Shown here piece after piece: positions 46,701-58,700 of a DNA stretch of 64,000 nt. A program made the translations under genes and the position numbers. Within the stretch, counting starts at the first letter, position 1. The number at the start of each line of letters is the position of its first letter. The notes beneath the pieces were generated by a model, which worked only from the letters and a program-made list of their open reading frames with translations, was not told the DNA's origin and ran no database searches. Source of the DNA: Stomoxys calcitrans (lineage: Eukaryota; Arthropoda; Insecta; Diptera; Muscidae); the NCBI RefSeq assembly GCF_963082655.1, contig NC_081553.1, forward strand, positions 210,474,617-210,538,616, read 5' to 3'.

Positions 46701-49700
46701 AAGACCCTAAATCGGAGGATCAGTCTATATGGCAGCTATATCCAAATCTGGACCGATCAGAGCCAAATTGACGAAGGATGTCGAAGGGCCTAACACAACT
46801 CACTGTCCCAAATTTCAACAAAATCGGATAATAAATGTGGCTTTTATGGGCCTAAGACCCTAAATCGGCGCATCGGTCTATATGGGGGCTATATCAAGAT
46901 ATAGTCCGATATAGCCCATCTTCGAACTTAACCTGCTTATGGACAAAAAAAGAATCTGTTCCAAATTTCAGCTCAATATCTCTATTTTTAAAGACTGTAG
47001 CGTGATTTCAACAGACAGACGGACGGACATGTCTAGATCGTCTTAGATTTTTACGTTGATCAAGAATATATATACTTTATAGGGTCGGAAATGGATATTT
47101 CGATGTGTTGTAAACGAAATGACAAAATGAATATACCCCCATCCTTCGGTGGTGGGTATAAAAAGCGGCACAGAAGGATATGCAGAAAGACGGACATGGC
47201 TAAGCCAAATAAGAAGGCATGTTGGAGTCGAACCATACTTTTTATCTCAGCTCCATTAGTGGCGCGGGCTAATGTTGATGTTTCAATCATAATATAGTAT
47301 ATGAAAAAAAATGCTCCTTTATAGCATGGACGGTCTATATAGATTAGAAATTGATTCTTGGATGTATTAAAAACGGCATTATAAAACGAATATACCCCCG
47401 TCCTTAAGTGGTGGTTATAAAAATTTCCAAATTTGTTGACCTATAAAGTTAAAGGCATTCGTGCGATTTGCTCTTCAAATATGCCAAGGGCCTATAGAAA
47501 GGCCTTTGGCATTCTAAACTCCGCAATTGCTATCAATGCTTGACTATTTCACGCTAAATTTGGCTTGTGTCAACGATTATGGGTTAAACCAATGTCTAAT
47601 GCATTTTTAGTGTTTTTCGTGTGCCCTTATCTGAGTGTGGGGGTGTATTTGTTTTCAGTTTGTATTCACTCACGTTATACTCTTTATATCCGTTTACCCA
47701 TGCAGTCACATTCACTAATGGCATATTTTCTTTTACTTTCTTCTCTTTATCTGTCACTAACGCACACAACGGCAACAACCTCAACAACATCTCAACTAAC
47801 TACTGCTACTCTAGGAATGTCCTGAAGGTGTGGTGCACGAAGACTGTTTCAAGGATATTTATGCAAAATTTTTTCCACATGGCAGTAAGTAAATCATTGT
47901 AAATCACCAACAGAAATATAGAAAAAAAAACAATTTTATATGAATATGTAAGTGAATTTATGCATGTGTTTTTATTTTTACTGCAATGCTAAAGAGTTTC
48001 CTTTTAAGTATTTTTTTTGGTATGGTATGCCAAAAAATAAGAAAATTCTATGGCCATAAAAAGTCGAAGCAGCAGAAAACTCATTGAAAATAGCTAAGCC
48101 CTGCATACACTTGCCCCCAAGGTTGCAATCATGGAGTAACTCATCATTTGCCTTTAAGGACAGCCTTATGTGCTCCCTTCTAAGGACGATGATGACAAGT
48201 TGGCAGGCATTAGTACATGTTTTATCTCAGCATGTTTCATTGCAATAATGTATAATAATATGTTTTAGACTTTTTGTTTCTACTTCGGTTCTTTTCTAAT
48301 GACATTGTTCTTTATGGTTTTGTTTTTTTGTCTTCTCTTTTCAATGCGCGCCCCCTTCAAACGCCCCTGCCTTGTGGGATCTATGTGAAATTTATAGACT
48401 CAAGTTTATATGCTCATTATGTGTTCAAAGCATTCGATGTTAACTGCAATGGTGCCATAAGTTTTCGGGTAATAAATCATGAGCCAGTTGGCTGTTTCTT
48501 ATCCTACTGCTACTCCCACCTCCTCCTTTAGCCAACTCCCAAACTCCTCATTGACTGCTCTGGCTGTGATATGGGATTTAATTCATAATTTTCACTTTAT
48601 ATCTTTTCTTTTGTTTCCCTCTTTGGGGTCTTTGCTTTTTTTTTGTTTCCTTCTTCTACCGTCAGGATTTATTGGTTACGCTGTCAACATTATTGAGAGG
48701 CTCCGTTTATGAACGACTACGTTGGACGTTTAAATTGTACGATCTGAATGGAGATGGACGCATCAGCCGTTCAGAGTTAAGCGAAATAATTATGGCCATT
48801 CACGAATTGATGGGCAGGAGAGCGCATCAACCGGAGGATGACCGCAAAGCCAGGGATCAGGTGAGTCTGCTTTTTTTTGTAATTTTTGTAAATGTTGTGG
48901 AATTAATTTTTTTGCTTTATGGAAATCTTCTGTATAAGCTAAAAGTAAGACAAGTTATAGGATAATAAATATTAAATGTCAACTTTAAATGCAAGGTATT
49001 AAAATCATAATTCATATGAAAAGTGAGTAGCTACCAAATCAGGGTTTGGTATCCATGAAACCATAAACATTGGTTCGTCAAGAAGAAATATTAAAAAAAG
49101 CCAATGGTACATTATTTTAACATGTAATAATAACAAGCGAAAGCGTGCTAAGTTAGGCTGGGCCTAATCTTGGGAACCCACCACCATGGATTCTGACAAA
49201 ATATGGGAGCTATATCTGGTTATAGACCCAGGGAGCTATATCTGGTTATAGACCGATTTGGATCGTTCTTGGCACAGTTGTTGACAGGCAATTTCAGCCA
49301 AATCGGACAAAAATTGAAACTTGTAGGGGCTAAAGAAGTCAAATCGGAGATCGGTTTGTATGGGATCTATATCAGGTTATAGATCGATTCGGACCGTACT
49401 TGGCATAGTTGGTGAAAGTTATAACAGAACACTATGTGCACAATTTCAGCCAAATCGGATGAAAATTGAGGCTTGTAAGGACTCAAGAAGTAAAATCGGG
49501 AGATGTGTTTATATGGGAGCTATATCAGTTTATAGACCGATTTAGACCGTACTTACCACCGTTGTTGAGAGTCATAACAGAATACTATGTGCAAAATATC
49601 AGTCAAATCGGACAAAAATTGAGGATGTAAGGGCTCAAGAAGCCAAATCGGGCAATCGGTTTATATGGGAGCTATATCAGGTTCTCGACCGATTTGGATC

Positions 49701-52700
49701 GTACTTAGCACAGTTGTTGAGAGTCATAACAGAACACTATATGCAAAATTTCAATCAAATCGAATGATAATTGAGGCTTTCAGTAGCTTAAGATGTCAAA
49801 TCGGGAGATCGGTTTATATGGGAGCTACATTAGGTGCTTGACCGATTTAAGCCGTACTTGGCAGAATTGCTGGAAGTCGTAACGAAACACCACATGCAAA
49901 GTATCAGCCAAATTGGACAAAAATTACGGCTTCCAGGGGTTCAAGAAATCAAATCAGGAGATCGGTTTATATGGGAGATATATCCAAATCTGAACCGATA
50001 TGGCCCATTTGCAAAATTTCATGTGGCTAACTTTACGCGTTTGACCGCTATTGAGATTTCGACAGACGGACGGACGGTCATGGCCAGATCGACTCAGGAT
50101 GTCGAGACGGTGAAGAATATATATACAATACTTTATGAGGTCCTAGCTCAATATTTCGAGGTGTTGCAAGCGTAATGACTAGATTAGTATACCCTCATCG
50201 TATGGTGGTGGGTATAAAAACGTTACCTCCCTTCCTATGGTGGTGGGTATAATAACGTAAACAAGGTAAGGATCGAACGAAAATTGTGGCTTTTACCACG
50301 TAAAAAGGCCATATCGGATGAATGATACATATGGGAGCTATATCTAAATTTGAACCGATTTTGACGAAATTTTGCATACATTTCGAACATGAAATGAAAC
50401 ACCTCACGCTACATTTCGTAAAGATAGGACCAATATTTTTGGCTTCTACAGCCTCAAAAGGTGATATCAGATGAATGATATATATGGGATCTATATCTAA
50501 ATCTGGACCGATTTTGAAAATATTGTAGACACATACTGGGACGTCAAATAAAACACCGCACGGTAAATTTTGTTAAGAAAGGATCAAAATTGTAGCTTCT
50601 ACAGCCTCAAAAGTCCATATCGGATGAAATATATATATGGGAGCTATATCTTAATCTGAACCGATTTTGAAAAAAAATTGGTAAACATACTGGGACGTCA
50701 AATAAAACACCTGACGCAAATTTTTGTAAAGATGGTACCGAAATTGTGGCTTCTACAACTTAAAAAGACCATATCGGATGGAAGATATATATGGGAGCGA
50801 TATCGAAATTTGAACCGATTTTGGTGAAACTTTGCATAAATATTGGGACGTCAAATAAAACATCACACACTAAATTTTGTAAAAATCGGACCAAAATTGT
50901 GGCTTTACAGTTTCAAAAGATGATATCAGATAAAATATATATATGGGAACAATATCTAAATCTGGACCGATTTTGAAAAAATTTTAGACACATACTGGGA
51001 TGTCAAATAAAACACGTCACCCTAAATTTTGTTTGTTAAGATAGGACCAAAATGGTGGCTTCTACAGCCTTAAAAGGTCATATCGGATGAAAGATATATA
51101 TGGGAGCAATATCAAAATCTGGACCAATTTTGATAAAATTTTGTATTGGGGCTTGAAATGAAACACCCCACGATTAATTTTAGAAAGATTAGATAAAAAT
51201 TGTGGCTTCTACAGCCTTAAAAGGTCATATTGGAGGAAATATATGTTGTCATTGTCAAATTAGGAGATCGGTGTATATGAGAACTATAGACCGATTTAGT
51301 TCATATCTATCACGGATGATGAATGTCACAACAAATTAAATTGAGGAACGCTAACTATTCCAAAGAAAAGGGACGCTAAAATCACCCATATCAAAGGAGA
51401 GGGTAAAAAAAACTAAAAATTTTTTAAAACTACCCATTCATAAAGGAAAGGGTAATAAAACTACACATTCCTAAGGGAGGGGGTACTGCAACTACAATTT
51501 CGAAGGGAAAGGATACCGAAAATAATAATTGCAATGAGAAAGGGTACTAAAACAAACTATTCGTACGGGACAGGGTACTAAAACTACCCATTACTAAAGT
51601 AACGGGTACTAAACCTAGCAATTGCCATGGCAAAGGTTACTAAACCTACCGTTCCGTACTACAACAACACATTATCAAGGGAATGGGTGCTATAACTATA
51701 TATTACGAAGGAGAAGGCAACTAAAACCATCCATTCCCAAGGGAAACGATACAAAACCTCCTATTCCTAAGAGATAGGTTTCTAAAACTACCCATCCCTA
51801 AAGGAAAGAGTACTAAAAATATCCATTCCTAAGAGTATTAAAACTACCCATTCTCAAGGGAAAGGGTATAGAAACTACCCACTCCCAAGGGAAAGGTTAC
51901 CAAAGCTTCCTACTCATAAGAGAGGGGTTACTAAAACTACAAGCTTAAGCAAACTAAAACTATCCATTCCCAAGAGAAAAGGTACTAAACTAAAATTACC
52001 TATTCGTAAGGGAAAGGGAACTACAAATACGTATTACCAATGAAGGGTAAAAAAACTACCCACTCCCAAGGAAAATGCTATTAAAACAAGCAATTGCCAT
52101 GGGAAAGGTTACTAAAACTACCTATCACTAAGGGAAAGGGTACTACAACAACCCACTATCAAGGGAAAGGGTACTATAAGTAAACATTTCCAAGGGAAAG
52201 GGAACTAAAATTCGCCCATTATCAAGGGAAAGGGTAATAATATTATCCATTCTTAAAGGAAAGGGTACTAAAAATACCCATTCTCAAGGGAGAGGGTTTT
52301 AAAACTACCCATTTCCAAGGGAAAGAGTTCTAAAATTACCCATTCTTAAGGGAAAGGGTACTAAAATTACCCATTCTGTGGGGAGTTCAGGGTACTGAAA
52401 CTCTCCATTCCTAAGGGAAAGGGTACTAAAATTTCCTATTCGTAAGAGAGAGGTTACTAAAACCACCAATACCCAAGGGTTAGTATACCAAAAATATCCA
52501 TTTCCATTAATTAAAACTCCATTGGTATTAAAACTTCCAATTCGGAAGAGTAAATGTATTAAAACTACCCTTCCCCAAGTGAAAGGGGGGGTACTAAAAC
52601 TCCCCATTCCCAAGTGGGGGGTACTAAAACTACCCATTGGTAGTGGCGGGAGGTACTAAAACTACCCATGGGTTGTTTACTATTAAAACTACCCATTCTC

Positions 52701-55700
52701 AAGGGAGAGGGTACAAAATCCACCCATTACCAAGAAATGAGTACTAAAACTATCCACTCCCAAGTTAAAGGGTAATAAAAATATTCATTTCCAAGGGAAA
52801 GGTTATTCGTAAGAGAAATGGTACTAAAACTACCCCTTTCCAAGGGGAGGGGTACTAAAACTACCCATTCCCAAGGGAAAGCGTACTTAAACTAGCAATT
52901 GCCAAAAGAAAGAGTTCTAAAACCTGGGCAATTTTGACTCGACTCAGACTCCGAGCACTTAGAAATGCTATGTTTTTATACCCGCACCACATATAGAGGG
53001 TATTCACATCTCGAAGTATTTATGTGTGACCGTGCGAATAATCTCAATTTTTAGCCAGCCTAGCCAAATTCGTCCGTCCGTTCAACAGATAGCTGAAGTT
53101 ACTATTGCGTTTGGACGCATGAGTTTATGCCTTTGAAATTTTTTAAGATACATTTTGTTGATGCAGGTCGTTTGGACCATTAGGTCCAGATTGATTTTAG
53201 TTAGACTTTGCTAAAAAAAATTCCAAAAAATTTAAATGTGAAATTTAACGTAATTCTGTTTACATTACGAATCGTCTTCGAAATTCGAATGCAGTTACAA
53301 CATCACCTTGTTGTTTTTATACCCTCCACCATAAGATGGGGGGTATACTAATTTCGTCATTCTGTTTGTAACTACTCGAAATATTCGTCTGAGACCCCAT
53401 AAAGTATATATATTCTTGATCGTCGCGATATTTTATGTCGATCTAGCCATGTCCGTCCGTCTGTCCGTCCGTCCGTCCGTCTGTCTGTCGAAAGCACGCT
53501 AACTTCCGAAGGACCGCTTGAAATTTTGCACAAATACTTCTTATTAGTGTAGGTCGGTTGGTATTGTAAATGGGCCATATCGGTCCATGTTTTGATATAG
53601 CTGCCATATAAACCGATCTTGGGTCTTGACTTCTTGAGCCTCTAGCGTGCGCAATTCTTATCCGATCAGAATGAAATTTTGCACGACGTGTTTTGTTATG
53701 ATATCCAACAACTTTGCCAAGTATGGTTCAAATCGGTTGATAACCTGATATAGCTGCCATATAAACCGATCTTGGGTCTTGACTTCTTGAGCCTCTAGAG
53801 TGCGCAATTATTATCCGATTGAAATGAAATTTTGCACGACGTGTTTTGTTACGATATCCAATAACTGTGCCAAGTATGGTTCAAATCAGTCCATAACCTG
53901 ATATAGCTGCCATATAAACCGATCCGGGATCTTGACTTCTTGAGCCTCTAGAGGGCGCAATTCTTACCCGATCAGAATGAAATTGTGCACAACGTGTTTT
54001 ATTATGATATCCAACAACTGTGCCAAGTATGGTTTAAATCGGTCTATAACCTGATATAGCTGCCATATAAACCGATCTTGGGTCTTGACTTCTTGAGACT
54101 CTAGAGGGCACAATCCTTATCCGATTTGAATGAGTTTTTGCACAAAGTATTTCGTCATGATATCCAACAACTGTGCCAAGTATGGTTGAAATCGGTCTAT
54201 AACCTGATATAGTTGTCATATAAACAGGTCTGGGGATTTGACTTCTTGAACTTCTAGAGGCCGCAATTCCTATCCGATTTGGCTGAAATTTTGCATGACG
54301 TATTTTATTTTTATTTTCAACAACTGTATCAAATAAGGTTCAAATCGGTTCATAACCTGATATAGCTGTCATATAAACCGATCTGGGATTTTGACTTCTT
54401 GACCCCTAGAGGTCGCAATTATTATCCGATATACCTGAAATTTTGTACGACGGATCCTCTCATGACCATCAACAAACGTGTTTATTATGTTCTGAATCGG
54501 TCTATAGCCCGATACAGATCCCATATAAATCGTTCTCTCTATTTTACTTCGTGAGCCCCAATGGGCGCAATTCTTATACGAATTGGCTGAATTTTTACAC
54601 AGGTCTCCAACATATAATTTAATTGTGGTTCGAACCGGACCATATCTTGATATCGTTTTAATAGCAGAGCAACTCTTTTCTTAATCCTTTTTAGCCTAAG
54701 AAGAGATGCCGGGAAAAGAACTCGACAAATGCGATCCATGGTGGAGGGTATATAAGATTCGGCCCGGCCGAACTTAGCACGCTTTTACTTGTTTTTATTA
54801 ATTTTTGGATATCAATTATGCGATTTTGAGGCAATACTCGTAGTTTTTCAAGGAAATAGAAAAGAGTATTGCTTCATCCGGCACCATTACGGAAAGAAAT
54901 TTTCTTCACGAATCAAACGATGTCATCCGAATTTTTAAAATTCGCAAAACTAAGCGTGTTACAGCAATTTCAAACTCGCCTTGATTTTTTTTTGCATTTT
55001 TCGTATATCAAATTTTGCGATTTTGAGCTTATTTTTTGCAGAAAAATCATAGGAGTTGTACAAAACCGAATTTTTTGCCATAATCTTTAATACCCTATAC
55101 TCAACTCGAAAAATTTTTTCGCATCAAAAATTGATAATTTTCATAAGGGGTTAGCCTTTGCTAAAAAAAATGCAAAAAAATTAAAATGTAAAATTTCAAG
55201 TAAAACTGCTTACTTTACAAATCGTCTTCGAATTTCGAACTACGGAATGCTTAAAAGTTTTTGAAATTCGAAAAAATGAAGGAGTTACAGCGTTCTTGGC
55301 CTTGAAAAAGACCTTGAATATTTGTGCCCAAAAAAAGTTGGTTTTTGCAATGTTTTTCACGGCAACCTTTACACTATTGCCTCATGCAGCACCACTACGG
55401 AAAGAAATTTTCTCCACGAATTCAACGGTGTCTGAAAAATTGTGAAGTTTACAAAAATAAAGAAGTTACAGCAATTGCAAACTTACCTCGATATTTTTTG
55501 AATTTTTGGATATCAATTATGCGATTTTGAAGTAGTACTGGTAAAGTTTTGAAGGAATTAGAAAAGAGTGTTGCTTCATCCAGTACCATTACGGAAAGAG
55601 ATTTTCTTCAAGAATCCAATGGTATGTTCAGAATTTTTAAGTTCGCAAAACTAAGGAAGTAACAGCAATTTCAAAACCATTTTGATTTTTTTGCGTTTTT

Positions 55701-58700
55701 TGGATATCAATTATGCGATTTTGATCTTGTTTTTTGAAGAAAAAACATAGGAGTTCCACTTAACCGAATTTTTTGCCATGATCTTCAATACTGTATACTC
55801 AACTCGAAAAATTTTTTCGCATCAAAAATTCAAAATTTTCATAAGGGGTTAGCCTTTGCTAAAAAAATGCAAAAAAAATTAAATGTGAAATTTCAAGTAA
55901 TACTGATTACTTACGAATCGTCTTCGAATTTCGAACTGCGGAATGCTTAAAAGTTTTCGAAATTCGAAAAAATTAAAGAGTTACAGCGTTGTTGGCCTTG
56001 AAAACGAATTTGAATGTTTGCTCCCAAAAAAGCTTGCATTTGCCATGTTTTTCTTAGAAAACTTTACAGTATTGCTTCATGTAGCACCACTACGGAAAGA
56101 GATTTTCTCCACGAATTCAACGGTGTCTGAAAAATTTTTTATGTTTGCTAAACTAAGGAAGTTATATTAAATGCAAACTTACATTGATATTTTTTGAATT
56201 TTTGGTTATCAATTATGCGATTTTGAAGTAATACTCGTAAAGTTTTGAAGGAATTAGAAAAGGGTGTTGCTTTATTCAGCACCATTACGGAAAGAGATTT
56301 TCTTCATGAATCCAATGGTGTGTTCAGAATTTTTAAGTTCGCAAAACTAAGGAAGTAACAGCAATTTCAAACTCACGTAAATTTTTTTGGAGATTTTTGG
56401 ATATCAATTATGCGATTTTGATCTTGTTTTTTGAAGAAAAAACATAGGAGTTGCTCTAAGCCGAAATTTTTGCCATGATCTTCAATACTGTATACTCAAC
56501 TCGAAAAATTTTTTCACATCAAAAATTCAAAATTTTCATAAGGGGTTAGCCTTTGCTAAAAAAAATGCAAAAAAATACGAATTACGAATCGTCTTCGAAT
56601 TTCGAACTGCGGAATACTTAAAAACTTTCGAAATTCGAAAAAATTAAAGAGTTATAGCGTTTTAAGCCTTGAAAACGACCTTGAATTTGTATGCCCAAAA
56701 AAATTTGGTTTTTGCGATGTTTTTCATAGAAACTTTATAGTATTGATGTATCCTGCACCAATCCGGCAAGAGATTTTCTTCAAAATTCCAATGGTGTCCT
56801 CAGAATTCACAAGACAGCAATTTCAAACTTACTTCGATTTTTTTTTTGCATTTTTTTACCCAAAAACATTACTGTGACACACAGTAGTGCTAATTTTTGC
56901 AACACTTAGAAGGTGATAAAATACTGATCGACTCTGAATCATTTTCTGTCGGTCTGTCCATGTAAATTTGTGTACAAAGAAAATGGTACTAAAACTACCC
57001 ATTCCCAAGGCAAAACGTACTAAAAATACATTCCCATTGGAAATTCTATATGAACTATCCATTCCAAAGGGAAATGATACTAAAACTACCTATTCCCAAG
57101 AGAAGGGATACTAAAACCATCAATTCCCAAGGAAAAGGGTACTAAAAGTACCCATTCCCTAGGGAAATGGTACCAAAACTACACATTCCAAAGACAAATG
57201 GAACTAAAACTTCCCCTTACCAAGCAAAATGGGACTAAAACTATCCATTCCAAAGGAAAACAATACCAAATCTATACATTCCCAAGGAAAAGGGTACTAA
57301 AACACCCCTTCCCAAGGCAATGGGTACCAAAATTCACCTTCCCAATGGAAAGAGTACTAAAACCACACATTCCCAAAGGAAAAAAAAATTACTTTACCTA
57401 ACCACCCATTCCCACAGGAAAGAGTCTTAAAATTATACACTCCCAAGGAAAAGGGTACAAAAACTACCCATTCACCAACAAAAAGGGACTAAAACTACGC
57501 ATTCCTAAGTGAGGTAGCACTAAAACCACATATTTCCCTGAGAAAGGGTACTTAAACTACCCATTTCCAAGGGAAAGGGAGCTAAAACTACCCATTCTAA
57601 AGAAAATAGTATAAAAACTACCCATTCCCAATGTAAAGGGTACTAAACCTATATATTCCCAAGGGAAAGGGAACTTAAACTTCCCATTGCCAAGGAAAAG
57701 GGTACTAAATCTAACCATTCCTAGGGAGAGGATACTAAAATCAACCTTTCCCAAGGGAAAGGTTACTAAAACAACCCGTTTCCAAGGGAAAATGTACTAA
57801 AACTACAAGTTCTCTAGGAAAAAGATCGTGTAACTACTCATTTTCAATTGTAAGGATACTATTGCAACCCATTCCCAAGAGAAAGGGTATCAAAGCTACC
57901 CATTCTCAAGGGGAAAGTACTAAAACTACCCACTCCCAAGGGAAATGGTACTTAGACTACTCATTCTCAAGTGCAAGGGCACTAAAACTACCCGTTCTAA
58001 GGGAAATGTTTACTAAAACAACCCATTCCCCAGGAAATTTTTTTTAAAACTACCCGTTCCCAATGGAAAGGGGACCAAAAATTGTCATTCCTAAGAAAAG
58101 GGTACAAAAACTACCCATTCCCAAAGGAAAGATTACTAAAACTACACATTCCCAAAGGAAAGGGTATCAAAACAACGCTTTTCCAATTGAAAGGGTAATA
58201 AAACTACCCATTCCCAAGGAAACTTTTACTAAAACTACCCATTCCCAAAAAATATGGGTATTAAAACTACACATTGCCAAGGATAAGTTTAATAAAACAA
58301 GCCATTCCCAATGGAGAGTTCACAAAAACTACCCCATTCCCAAGGAAATTGGTGCTTAAACTACCCATTCCCAAGGGAAAGGGTATTTAAAGTACCCATT
58401 TAAAAGATAAAGTTTGCCAAAATTACCCATTCCCAAGGGAAAGTTTACAAATCTACCCATTCCTAAAAGAAAGGGTATCAAAACTACCCATTTCCCAGGG
58501 ATAAGAGTAATAAAGCTACCCATTCCCAAAGAAAATGGCAGCAAAACTGACCATTCCCAAGTGATCGTTTACTAAAACTACCCATTCCGAAGGAAAAGGA
58601 TACTAAAACTATCCATTCCCGAAGGAAAGGCTTTCAAAATTACCCATTCCCTAGGAAACGATATCAAATCTACCCATTCCCAAAGAAAAGGGTAATAATA

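Noticed and set aside
48672..48965. 97-codon frame as a stand-alone gene
   Set aside because: It is exon 4 of the KChIP-like gene reading on past the GTGAGT donor into intron 4.
58063..58359. 98-codon frame with TKTTHSQ repeats
   Set aside because: Translation of the 31-bp family 3 minisatellite.
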